Shown: positions 7,277 to 15,135 of the stretch, piece after piece
Position numbering within the stretch: the stretch's first letter is position 1
How the letters are laid out: each line of letters opens with the position of its first letter
Origin: a virus
IMG/VR virus record: IMGVR_UViG_3300021092_000079
Coordinates: 1 to 42,516 of that record
Length of the DNA: 42,516 nucleotides
Strand: one strand, 5' to 3'
Notes under the pieces: generated by a model
Databases searched by the model: none
What the model was told of the DNA's origin: nothing
Seen by the model: the letters and a program-made list of their open reading frames with translations, nothing else
Made by a program: the position numbers and the translations under genes

Positions 7277-9019
7277 ATGAAACTAATTAATGAAGCTGAG
7301 ATCTTCGATACCTGGTCGCCTATCATCGAACAGAAAGCTGGTATCACTGATCCTTCGAAAAAAGCGTGGTTGTCTAAGTACTGCCACTATCACTCCCTCA
7401 ACGAGTCTGCCGGCGCATACCAGTCGTTGAACGTCGTCAACGGTATGGGAGCCGTTGCACCTCCTGTTTTCCCAGCAGCAACACTAGCCGGTTCACTTAA
7501 CGGTTATGGCCCTAACCAAGGATTCTACAGCAATACTTGGCAAGGATCTGGCGATAAGTTCCCTTCACTTCTTCCTTTGGCTATTCAGGTAGCTGCGAAG
7601 ACTGTAGGTTTCGACATCGTTCCAGTAATCCCAATGTCCGGTCCTTCCGGCGTTTTGTCTTATCTAGACTACGTGTATGCCGGCGGTAAACTCAACCCTG
7701 GTAATATAACTGCAAACTCAAGTTCAGCTGAAGCTTTGGCAAATGCTCCTACTATGATTAAGCTGCAGATCACTGATCCAGGAGCTGATTACTCAAATTT
7801 CAGCTTATCGGCAACTGTAGGTGCACCTGTCGTAATTACTAGTGGTACTTCACCTCTTGCTTTTATCACCACTCAATTTGTAGGTCTATCTAGAATCGAC
7901 GGTTTCCCAATTTTCAAAATCACTGGCATGACCGAAGGTGAGACTGTTGCATCTGTTGTTAATGGGACTAATGACAACCCAACTAAAGTAGGTACAGCTG
8001 CAACTCAAAGTAACTACGGTACTACTACAGGAACCGCTTCTTTGGTGAAAGCGCTTGAAGATCACATTCAGGGTTTCTCTGGTGCTGGTTTCTATGACGA
8101 CAATAATTGGCAGGGTCCTTTCGTAGATGGTACGAAGACTTACAACCCAATGCTCAGAAGCGTAGGTGAAGAAAACTACTACGAGATGATGGGTCTTTCG
8201 ACCTTCACCAAGTTTGTAGAAGCCGACACCTTCCAGGTAGCTGCTTCCGTTACCACGGAGCAAATCCAGGACCTTAACAAGCAGTTCGGTATCGATGTAA
8301 TTTCTATGATCGAGAATGCTCTGGTTAACGAGGTTTCTCAGGCGATTAACAAGCACATTCTGGCTAGAGCTTTTGCACTAGGCTGGTCTAACTGCTTTGA
8401 TTTCAACGCAGTTGAAGGACAAAATCTGAACCTGAATTTGGTTATTGGTGGTACTGCTGGTTCTTACACCATTCCTTCCTATGTTGGAAAAACAGACGTG
8501 GCTTTGACTATGACTGGTACCGCAGGACCTGCATCTGGTACATATGAGAACTTGTCAACTCTTCAGAGAAGACTTTTCTCCCGTATTCTTGCAGCCGCCA
8601 ACGTGGTAGCAAACAGAGGAAGAAGAGGTCCTGCTAACTTCATCATCACCAATGCAAACTTGGCTTCGGCGATGCAAGATATCAGCCAATTCACCTTTGC
8701 TCCTTTCACCAATACTTTGACTCAGAACAACGGTACTTTGTACCCAGTTGGATCTTTGGCCGGTATGACCGTGTATGTGGACCAAAACATGAAGTACAAC
8801 GACACCAGAATCCTCGTTGGAAGAAAAGGTGGTGATGATGAGCCAGGTCTCAAATTCATGCCTTACATGATGGCAGAATCAATTCAGACAATCTCTGAAG
8901 GTACAATGTCACCTAAAATCGCAGTTAAGTCTCGTTACGCTCTAGTAGAAGCTGGTTTCCATCCAGAAACCATGTATCTCTGCTTTAACGTTAACGTGCC
9001 TACTGGCGGTCTGGTTTAA
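7277..9019 (+). CDS. Major capsid protein (T4 gp23-like)
   Basis: Protein of 580 aa forming the head shell. Matches to the gp23 family are the segment MIENALVNEVSQAINKHIL, the block RRGPANFIITNANLASAMQ, and the ending with PYMMAESIQTI and SRYALVEAGFHPE. HSLNESAG at residues 39-46 gives a likely protease cut after Glu43, leaving a mature chain near 537 aa; T4 gp23 loses a 65-residue propeptide. An earlier LINEAE is at residues 3-8. The gene is more GC-rich with more uniform codon choice than its neighbours, as expected for high expression. Its A-rich leader has no Shine-Dalgarno sequence, and a strong terminator follows the stop. Confidence 0.93.
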   Translation: MKLINEAEIFDTWSPIIEQKAGITDPSKKAWLSKYCHYHSLNESAGAYQSLNVVNGMGAVAPPVFPAATLAGSLNGYGPNQGFYSNTWQGSGDKFPSLLPLAIQVAAKTVGFDIVPVIPMSGPSGVLSYLDYVYAGGKLNPGNITANSSSAEALANAPTMIKLQITDPGADYSNFSLSATVGAPVVITSGTSPLAFITTQFVGLSRIDGFPIFKITGMTEGETVASVVNGTNDNPTKVGTAATQSNYGTTTGTASLVKALEDHIQGFSGAGFYDDNNWQGPFVDGTKTYNPMLRSVGEENYYEMMGLSTFTKFVEADTFQVAASVTTEQIQDLNKQFGIDVISMIENALVNEVSQAINKHILARAFALGWSNCFDFNAVEGQNLNLNLVIGGTAGSYTIPSYVGKTDVALTMTGTAGPASGTYENLSTLQRRLFSRILAAANVVANRGRRGPANFIITNANLASAMQDISQFTFAPFTNTLTQNNGTLYPVGSLAGMTVYVDQNMKYNDTRILVGRKGGDDEPGLKFMPYMMAESIQTISEGTMSPKIAVKSRYALVEAGFHPETMYLCFNVNVPTGGLV

Positions 9020-9040
9020 TCCTAACCAGATAACAACAAG

Positions 9041-9068
9041 AACCCCAGGCTTTGGCCTGGGGTTTTTT
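9041..9068 (+). terminator. Rho-independent terminator after the capsid gene
   Basis: AACCCCAGGC (9041-9050) and GCCTGGGGTT (9055-9064) form a perfect 10-bp stem around a TTTG loop, and the pairing runs into a T tract to 9068. It lies 21 bases after the capsid stop codon. Confidence 0.93.
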
Positions 9069-9109
9069 GTTTGGGAAGAAAAGATATATAGATAAAAATA
9101 AAACCCCAG
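9057..9109 (+). promoter_or_regulatory. Alternative hairpin enclosing a late-type promoter
   Basis: CTGGGGTTTT (9057-9066, the 3' arm of the terminator) is perfectly complementary to AAAACCCCAG (9100-9109), which ends two bases before the ATG at 9112. GATATATA at 9083-9090 lies in the loop, 21 bases before the start. Read-through RNA could form either the terminator or this start-masking hairpin; RNA begun at the box has neither left arm. Confidence 0.5.
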
Positions 9110-9111
9110 TC

Positions 9112-9693
9112 ATGGCGAAAGTACAAGATTTCAATACCTATGTCGATTCACAGTTCGGATCAAAATCCAATAATTCACATATCAAAGAAGGATTGATGGA
9201 TTCCCTAGCTAATGCGATTGACTCAATTATGCCATTTTCTAAAACCAAAACAGTCAATTTCATTGTAGACAATATTTTGGAATACGAAAAAGAAATGTTA
9301 CAGGCTAAATATGATCACATGAAGGATTTAGAAGCAAAAAGAAGAAAGATGAAAGAGTTAGACAGAATTGATCCTAATTATGATGATGCTGTCAAAGCTA
9401 TAAAAAATGAGTTAGAATCGAAAGAAAAACAGTACAAAGCAATGATCAAATCAAAAACAGTGGCAATTGAAAGGGGAAGAGAATTAATGAGGAAAGAGGC
9501 AATTAAGTCACCTAGATTGAAAGAAATCATCAAAGCAAAAGAAGCTGAGATGGAGATCCTATTGGCAGAATTCGAATACGATCTTGCTAAAAAAATATCA
9601 GCTGAAGCAGAAGAAATTCAAAATTTGAAAGATGCTATTCAGAAAGCAAAGGATGATGCCAAACAAATGTTGGATAAATTGAGAAATCCTTAA
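9112..9693 (+). CDS. Putative prohead core/scaffold coiled-coil protein
   Basis: Protein of 193 aa. The open frame extends upstream to a TTG at 9052, but that lies inside the terminator stem-loop. The ATG at 9112 follows a late-type box at the usual distance and gives the start MAKVQDFNTYVDS, similar to the N-terminal tags nearby. From about residue 60 the chain is almost entirely charged helix rich in Lys, Glu and Ala, consistent with a coiled-coil core protein. It looks paralogous to the next gene: both share a D-P segment, then K-S/D-P-R/K-L and Y-D-L/I-A/S-K-K-I/L in the same order. A function in head assembly is inferred from position directly after the capsid gene. Confidence 0.7.
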   Translation: MAKVQDFNTYVDSQFGSKSNNSHIKEGLMDSLANAIDSIMPFSKTKTVNFIVDNILEYEKEMLQAKYDHMKDLEAKRRKMKELDRIDPNYDDAVKAIKNELESKEKQYKAMIKSKTVAIERGRELMRKEAIKSPRLKEIIKAKEAEMEILLAEFEYDLAKKISAEAEEIQNLKDAIQKAKDDAKQMLDKLRNP

Positions 9694-9706
9694 AAAAAAT
9701 TTTCAT

Positions 9707-10618
9707 ATGGTTTACAATTTTCGGCAGTGGGATAAATTTACTTCTTTGAACGAAGCTAATGCTCTTGAAAAAATTTTCGGGTGGTTTGGTTCTATCTTCG
9801 GCGGAACTGTTTCTAAAATTGATTCTTACTTAGAAGATATTATTGATTTAGAAGAGGTTTATGCTAAAGAGTGGGACAATATCGTAACAGAGATTGATTC
9901 ACTAGAGGTCCAGAAGGCCCAAATTTCTAACGATCCTGCGGAATCTAGAAAATTAGATAGGATGATTGATAGAAACGAAAAATTACTACAATCTGCATTG
10001 AGGAAAAAAAATTCTTCTATTAATGATATACAAGATAAAGTTATAAAATTAACAGAAAAAGATCCTAAATTAGTCTCATATTGGAATCTGAAAAAAACCC
10101 AGGCAGAAAAGGATGTTGCTGAAAGATTGTATGATATTTCGAAAAAACTTACAAATACTGATTTAGGAGAAGAATTATACGACAAATACAAACAAGCTGC
10201 TTTATCTGCCAAACAAAAAGACGAGGATTTCAGAAAAAAATATGGGGATATGAAATTGCCACCTTCTGAAAATTTTAAATCTTCGACTTCTATGAAATCA
10301 CCTAAAATTTATGGACCTTCTAAAATTTCAAAGTCTACACTTACTAGAATTTTGGGGGATTCTGGGATTGAATTTGAAAAATATGCCTCCAATTTGTCTG
10401 TAGAAGATGCGAAAGACTTGATCAGAGAACTAACCAGAGTGAAAAATGAAATGTGTGCTCTTCGGGATTTAGACATTGAGAGATTTGAAAGTGAAGCAAA
10501 AAGAAAAGGAATGAGTGATGCCCAAATTAGAAAAGAAATTAAAGCCATCAAAGACTATCATACTGACAAAATAGGAGATGTCAGAACTAAAATAACTATA
10601 GCTAGGAGATATGACTAA
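9707..10618 (+). CDS. Putative core/internal head protein with capsid-targeting N-terminus
   Basis: Protein of 303 aa starting MVYNFRQWDKFTSLNEANAL. Residues 4-16 fit the NFxxFxSLNE propeptide, with a predicted cut after Glu16. The rest is charged helix (about 40-260) with low hydrophobicity, apart from a Trp/Phe/Gly patch just after the predicted cut (GWFGSIFGG). It shares spacing and segments with the preceding 193-aa protein, suggesting duplication. The start lies 13 bases after the previous stop in an A-rich leader. It overlaps the next gene by eight bases, so translation is probably coupled. Confidence 0.7.
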   Translation: MVYNFRQWDKFTSLNEANALEKIFGWFGSIFGGTVSKIDSYLEDIIDLEEVYAKEWDNIVTEIDSLEVQKAQISNDPAESRKLDRMIDRNEKLLQSALRKKNSSINDIQDKVIKLTEKDPKLVSYWNLKKTQAEKDVAERLYDISKKLTNTDLGEELYDKYKQAALSAKQKDEDFRKKYGDMKLPPSENFKSSTSMKSPKIYGPSKISKSTLTRILGDSGIEFEKYASNLSVEDAKDLIRELTRVKNEMCALRDLDIERFESEAKRKGMSDAQIRKEIKAIKDYHTDKIGDVRTKITIARRYD

Positions 10619-10880
10619 AATTATTTTAAATCTTGGTGATTTTTCTTTAAATGAGGATGTAAATTCGGATTTAGTAAATGCCAAAAAGGCTGTAAACGAC
10701 CAACTTCAAGCAATTAGAGATGAGATTCAAAACGAGAAAACCCAAACAGAGGTGGCTCAAAAATCTGCCAGTTTAAAAAAGCAGGCAACACTTTATGCCG
10801 CACTACCCGCTATGTTGAACAAACTGGCGACAGCAATGGAAGCTAAAGAAAAGTCAGGAGATAAAACAAACATATACTAA
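10611..10880 (+). CDS. Small putative core protein with capsid-targeting N-terminus
   Basis: Protein of 89 aa starting MTKIILNLGDFSLNEDVN. SLNE at 12-15 marks the predicted cut after Glu15, leaving a helical Ala/Lys/Gln-rich peptide of 74 residues. T4 has similarly small core proteins (gp67, gp68) beside the protease gene, but I see no specific sequence match. The start overlaps the preceding gene by eight bases and the next gene follows after two bases, placing it firmly in the head operon. Confidence 0.65.
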   Translation: MTKIILNLGDFSLNEDVNSDLVNAKKAVNDQLQAIRDEIQNEKTQTEVAQKSASLKKQATLYAALPAMLNKLATAMEAKEKSGDKTNIY

Positions 10881-10882
10881 AG

Positions 10883-13351
10883 ATGCATAATTATTTCACA
10901 CACAATCCGGCTGCAAGGGCCATCATTTCGGATTACATGAAACTGAATGAGAACTCTTCTGTGGATAATCTCCTAAAGAGAGCCACCGAAATTTGTCTTG
11001 ATACATTCAAAAAAATTGTATTTGATTTGGCTTCACATGAAAATCGTAACCCTGATGTGCTAAGAGCCATGTTAACGGATGTCGCATCTGCCAAAACTGT
11101 TAGAAGTTTAATTGCAAAAATTAAAGATTATTCTTCGGAAGCGGATCTCGGGGATTCTAGGTTTTCTAAAGTTAAAAACATGTACATGAATGCATTGAAT
11201 TCTATGGGAGATGCTCTTAAAAGGCTTGTCGAAATAGATTCTAAATTGGAAGATTCTATAATTGACACCTACAAAAACTCGGCTGATAGATTGATTCTTT
11301 CCTTGGATTCAATTGCATTGAGTTATTCTAAAAAGAAATCAGCTAACGAATCTATGAATTACAATTTTAATCTAGATTCATTGAACGAGTCCATATTTAT
11401 TGGATTTAGGGGTAGAATCGAAAAATTGAGAAAAAAGTTGGTTAATTTGATTTCAGATTCCAAAGGAAAGGATGCAAAAAATGGATATGGTAGAGATTGG
11501 CAAAGACTTTTCACCGCTCTAGAACAGAAATTAGATGCAATCGAAGATTCAAAGGATCTAACGGGAGAAAAGGATAAAAAAACATTGTCTGAATTAGAAA
11601 AACAAACAGATTCTCTTTCTGAGGAATATTACAGTTACAAAATCAAAACTGCAGAGATGAGCATGAAAAAGATCATCGATGACGATGAACTTGTGACAAA
11701 ATATTCGGATGTAAACCAAATTATTACAGATGCCTTAGATATCATAGCCAAAGCAAACACTCAAGAGTTATTGATCGATAAATCCATAAGAGAGGAAATG
11801 GATGATATGGAGCAGAAGATAATCCAAAAAGTTTTCCCGATCAAAATTGGGGCAAAGGACACAGACCTCAAATTTAAGAAGTCTGGTATCATCGCTGCTG
11901 TACAAAAATCCCTTATGGCAGCTTTCCCCCCGTTCAAAACTTTCCTTCAAAAACACGGAGGGGCAGACGGTAAATACGGAAGGGCAACTTCTATTGCAAT
12001 TAAATCCATTCAATCTTTGTTGGGAAATAAAAATGCAAATGGAGAATTGGACAAACCCTTGTTCGATTCTTTATTGAAAATGGAACAGATATCTGCAGAT
12101 AATAAGAAAATGCTGATAAAGGCTTTGGGAATTTTGAAGAAAACATACGCCATGTCAGAATCACAAGTTCTTGATTTGGAAAAATTTTCGAAATTGTTTG
12201 AAGCTATTTTCATAGATGATGACGATTTAGAAAGAGAAATCGAGAAGAATTCTGCTGATTTATCAAATTTTACGGACACAAAAACACCACAAAGTAAGGA
12301 AGAAAAACCATTTTTAATAGAAGATTCAAATCTGGCAAAAAAATTGTCCAAATTACTTAGGAATGGCTACAACAAAAATGCAGAAGAGGAAGATTTCCTA
12401 AGAGAGGATGGTAGTTTGAAAAGTTCTTATCCAAATGAATTTGTAGAAGCTTGGATCAAAACAATAGAGCAGAACAAAAATGAATCAGATAAACCTGCCT
12501 TTTTTTGGTTCCAAGAAGCTGATGAAAAAATAGGAGCTCTGTACTCCACCAAAAGATTGGCGGGGAATTACAAAAAACCTTACAATTGGGAAAAATGGAA
12601 GGTTTTTTCTGGGGGAGAAACCCCAGAAGATAAGGATTCTTTCGCTCGTTGGTACACAAGTTATTTTACTAGATTAGGTGGCTTGCAGGATGATCAAAGG
12701 GAAAAGGTAGCTTCTGAAATTCTGAATTTTTATTCTGATCCGAAAAACTCAACAGAAGTTAATCCAAAGTTGGAAGAAGAATTTAAAGAATGTGCGAGTT
12801 TTTATGATGACATCAAAGATACTTTAAGGGGAGGAAAATCTAACCCAGATTCTGATCCTTATGAATATTTCAAGCAAGGTTACTTGAATTCAGAAAGTTT
12901 GTCTAAAATATTGCAGGCAGCTTCTTCTGCAGCCCAGATTGATGATGAAGATCCAGATTTAGGATTTTATGATTTTGTAATCTTATCTGTTTGTGTTTTC
13001 TTATGTTCTTCAACTGTAGCATGGAATTCCGAAAAGAAAAAATGGGATTCTGCAATGAATATTTTGAAAGAAAAAGTTCTGAAAGAAAGCACAATAAAAA
13101 AAATTCTGGACAATAAAATTATTGAAACCGATCCAAAATCCCCAATTCCGTTGCTCAATAAAGAAGGAGTAGAGGTTTTAACAAAAGGATATGATGGTAA
13201 TTCTAAAAAGATTTTCAGAGAAAATTTCGAGAGAGCTTCTAAAGTTCTATCCCCGATTGTTCAGAGACACACAGATAGAATGAATTATAAAGCTAAAGAA
13301 GACATCAAAACCTTTGATTCGAATAACGTTTTTGTTGTTGATCTGGACTAA
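10883..13351 (+). CDS. Large putative internal head protein with two targeting motifs and a peptidoglycan-binding-like segment
   Basis: Protein of 822 aa. The N-terminus ends a first motif at YMKLNEN (LNE 21-23). A second, complete motif MNYNFNLDSLNES starts at Met158 (base 11354), with the cut predicted after Glu169. This looks like the join of two formerly separate tagged genes. Residues about 336-395 follow the pattern of a PG_binding_1 fold (AVQKSL, then DGKYGRATSIAIKSIQ, then a Leu-rich end). If real, it could act in cell entry after injection or in host-wall contact. The remainder is charged and mostly helical, with a hydrophobic run near 693-710. No catalytic motif was recognised. It closes the head operon. 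Confidence 0.65.
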   Translation: MHNYFTHNPAARAIISDYMKLNENSSVDNLLKRATEICLDTFKKIVFDLASHENRNPDVLRAMLTDVASAKTVRSLIAKIKDYSSEADLGDSRFSKVKNMYMNALNSMGDALKRLVEIDSKLEDSIIDTYKNSADRLILSLDSIALSYSKKKSANESMNYNFNLDSLNESIFIGFRGRIEKLRKKLVNLISDSKGKDAKNGYGRDWQRLFTALEQKLDAIEDSKDLTGEKDKKTLSELEKQTDSLSEEYYSYKIKTAEMSMKKIIDDDELVTKYSDVNQIITDALDIIAKANTQELLIDKSIREEMDDMEQKIIQKVFPIKIGAKDTDLKFKKSGIIAAVQKSLMAAFPPFKTFLQKHGGADGKYGRATSIAIKSIQSLLGNKNANGELDKPLFDSLLKMEQISADNKKMLIKALGILKKTYAMSESQVLDLEKFSKLFEAIFIDDDDLEREIEKNSADLSNFTDTKTPQSKEEKPFLIEDSNLAKKLSKLLRNGYNKNAEEEDFLREDGSLKSSYPNEFVEAWIKTIEQNKNESDKPAFFWFQEADEKIGALYSTKRLAGNYKKPYNWEKWKVFSGGETPEDKDSFARWYTSYFTRLGGLQDDQREKVASEILNFYSDPKNSTEVNPKLEEEFKECASFYDDIKDTLRGGKSNPDSDPYEYFKQGYLNSESLSKILQAASSAAQIDDEDPDLGFYDFVILSVCVFLCSSTVAWNSEKKKWDSAMNILKEKVLKESTIKKILDNKIIETDPKSPIPLLNKEGVEVLTKGYDGNSKKIFRENFERASKVLSPIVQRHTDRMNYKAKEDIKTFDSNNVFVVDLD

Positions 13352-13392
13352 CCGAATCAATTTTACCTTATATTTGTTCCTATAATTTAAAT

Positions 13393-13749
13393 ATGAACAG
13401 AATTTTATTTTTCTTTTTTTTATTTTTCATTTCCTGCCGGGATGATTTGAATATTGTACCTATAGATCCATATATTTCAAAGCAATTTACTTCAAGAGAG
13501 CTTGTCTATCCCATTCAAAGTATGAAATCCCGTATGGAGGTTTATCCTTTATTTTTCGAGCTACAAAGATCTTTATCTGTATTCAAAATAGAGAGCCCAG
13601 GTGAATTTAGAAAATTCGAAAGTTTACAAAATGATTCTACTCGTGCCAATTTCCTCAAGAGAAATAGAAAATTTATAAGAATCTGGGGAAGGTTAGGATA
13701 TTCGAAAAAGGAACTTAATTCTATTAAACACATAGAACCAATCAGATAA
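13393..13749 (+). CDS. Small putative lipoprotein
   Basis: Protein of 118 aa with a very hydrophobic start (MNRILFFFFLFFISC). FISC ends at Cys15 and fits a lipobox, so signal peptidase II cleavage and lipid attachment are predicted. The mature part is basic and Ser/Arg/Lys-rich with no recognised domain. Phage lipoproteins commonly block superinfection or act as spanins; neither can be shown here, and no partner spanin is visible next to it. It opens the accessory block that carries sugar-transfer and amidotransferase genes. A TATATTTG sequence at 13369-13376 resembles the Bacteroidota -7 promoter element, but no well-spaced -33 element was found. Confidence 0.65.
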   Translation: MNRILFFFFLFFISCRDDLNIVPIDPYISKQFTSRELVYPIQSMKSRMEVYPLFFELQRSLSVFKIESPGEFRKFESLQNDSTRANFLKRNRKFIRIWGRLGYSKKELNSIKHIEPIR

Positions 13750-13758
13750 ATTATCTGA
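13742..13758 (+). promoter_or_regulatory. Inverted repeat abutting a start codon
   Basis: TCAGATAA and TTATCTGA are complementary around one central A, contain the lipoprotein stop codon, and end directly before the ATG at 13759. As RNA this gives a 6-bp stem with a 5-base loop. It may modulate translation of the glycosyltransferase-like gene or bind a protein as DNA. Confidence 0.4.
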
Positions 13759-14601
13759 ATGGGTCAACAGCCTATTTATTTACTGGTCTTTTATACGGAG
13801 GGATTCCCCCATGACGAGGGATATGATTTATCAAAGATCTCGAACGACATTAAAAGAGTTTTGAGTGGCGTTTTCACTGATATTTTTGATTTTACCCCCA
13901 GAAAATTAAAAAAAATTGCTGGATCTGAGAATTTTTGCAATTCTTTTGAATCCGAATTGTTGCTGAATCCAGGATTAGATAAAGTTGGAAACGGAGACTT
14001 CAAATCTTTTTTGATTCACCACTTTTTGAAGCAAATACCAGAAAATAGTATTTTGATTTATCATGATTCGAACTTCGAAAAATACCCACAATATTGGCAA
14101 ACTGATTGGATTAGAATTAGAGAGACTTGCAATTTTTTGATGGACAGTAATTCTTCAGATTTTTTCATCCCGTGGGAAGAAAGAAATTTCAAAAGTGGAT
14201 TTCCTTTGGTTAAGCATTTTGGTAAAAGGTACACAACTGAATTTTTCTTTCCCGAATCAAAAATAAGGAATATCATAGAAGATAGTCCGATGCTCACCTC
14301 AAACAGAATTATCATCAGAAATACATCCGAATCTAGGAAATTTTTTCATGATTACAATCATATAAATGAAAATAAGGATTTACTTTCCAAATGGCCTAAT
14401 CCATCCCCCCATCCAGAATTTATACACCATTGTCCAGAACAACACACATTGAATTTACTTGTTTATAAATATATTTTAGATGGAAAATTGGAACCAACCT
14501 TTCCTAAATTTCGTTTTCTTCATCGAAAAATGAGGTTGGATGATTCTTTAGAAGAATACCAAAATCTTCCTCTATTAAATTACTTAAAATCAAAAAAATG
14601 A
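13759..14601 (+). CDS. Glycosyltransferase-like protein
   Basis: Protein of 280 aa. The N-terminal strand pattern (IYLLVFYTEGF), the acidic IYHDSNFEKYPQYW (100-112) and the C-terminal HCPEQHTLNLLVYKYI (224-239) resemble GT-A-fold enzymes, in which a D-x-D-like turn binds the sugar nucleotide and a late D/E-Q-x-x-L-N motif recurs. The acceptor is unknown. It overlaps the P-loop gene by four bases (ATGA) and heads a tight kinase-amidotransferase run, so the three probably serve one pathway. Surface-glycan remodelling is my preferred reading. DNA-base glycosylation is an alternative. Confidence 0.5.
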   Translation: MGQQPIYLLVFYTEGFPHDEGYDLSKISNDIKRVLSGVFTDIFDFTPRKLKKIAGSENFCNSFESELLLNPGLDKVGNGDFKSFLIHHFLKQIPENSILIYHDSNFEKYPQYWQTDWIRIRETCNFLMDSNSSDFFIPWEERNFKSGFPLVKHFGKRYTTEFFFPESKIRNIIEDSPMLTSNRIIIRNTSESRKFFHDYNHINENKDLLSKWPNPSPHPEFIHHCPEQHTLNLLVYKYILDGKLEPTFPKFRFLHRKMRLDDSLEEYQNLPLLNYLKSKK

Positions 14602-15134
14602 TCACAATATTTGAAGGTGCCAGAAATTCAGGAAAAACTTTTTTAGCAAACAAATACTCACAACAAACTGGAATTCCAATTTTCAAGTTTGAATTTGCAG
14701 GGTGGTTTTCTGGGTTAGGGATTCCAGACGAAGATCCCAAGACACATTATTTTGCCTTGGGTAAGGAAGCTATGCTTCTCCAACTCAATAGGGATGGTCT
14801 TTTACCCCATTTCATTTTAGACCGAGGGTTTCTAACAGTTCTAACCTGGGGAATCATAAGTAAGAGAATAACTCAGAAAGATGCTTTACAACAACTAAAC
14901 CTTTTTAGGGATAAAGGATTACTTGTAAATTTGAAAGTTGTGGTGGTAGAAGGGACCAATCCAGAATCTAGAACAAAGGACAATTGGGATTTTAGAGAAG
15001 GTACCACGGGGGAAAAAGAAACCTTGATTAATTTTATTTCCGTGATCAAATTGATTCAACCAGATATTGAAATTGTGAAACTTACCAACGATTTTACCCA
15101 TATGACCACAAAAAATCTAATTCATTTGATTTGA
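14598..15134 (+). CDS. P-loop kinase-like protein (nucleotide/nucleoside kinase fold)
   Basis: Protein of 178 aa with Walker A GARNSGKTF (7-15) and FILDRGFLT (D75-R76), the DR-type motif of dNMP and nucleoside kinases. The second half keeps a beta strand (VNLKVVVVEG) and a charged, Arg-containing segment (SRTKDNWDFREG) that could act as a lid. Length is close to thymidylate-kinase-like proteins. It may phosphorylate a nucleotide, a sugar or another small molecule; position between a glycosyltransferase-like gene and an amidotransferase gene points to a modification pathway over general dNTP supply. The start overlaps the preceding gene, and the next begins one base after the stop. Confidence 0.65.
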   Translation: MITIFEGARNSGKTFLANKYSQQTGIPIFKFEFAGWFSGLGIPDEDPKTHYFALGKEAMLLQLNRDGLLPHFILDRGFLTVLTWGIISKRITQKDALQQLNLFRDKGLLVNLKVVVVEGTNPESRTKDNWDFREGTTGEKETLINFISVIKLIQPDIEIVKLTNDFTHMTTKNLIHLI

Positions 15135-15135
15135 T

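Noticed and set aside
7886-8356. 156-codon minus-strand open frame inside the capsid gene
   Set aside because: The capsid gene is certain and codon-biased, which opens antisense frames by chance. The product matches nothing.
9052-9111. Upstream extension of the 193-aa core protein to a TTG
   Set aside because: The TTG lies in the terminator loop, and the extension would translate the terminator arm and the promoter box.
13369-13376. TATATTTG as a Bacteroidota-type -7 promoter element
   Set aside because: No TTTG or TTG lies at the proper upstream distance (the nearest is about 28 bases away), so it is recorded only as a hint.
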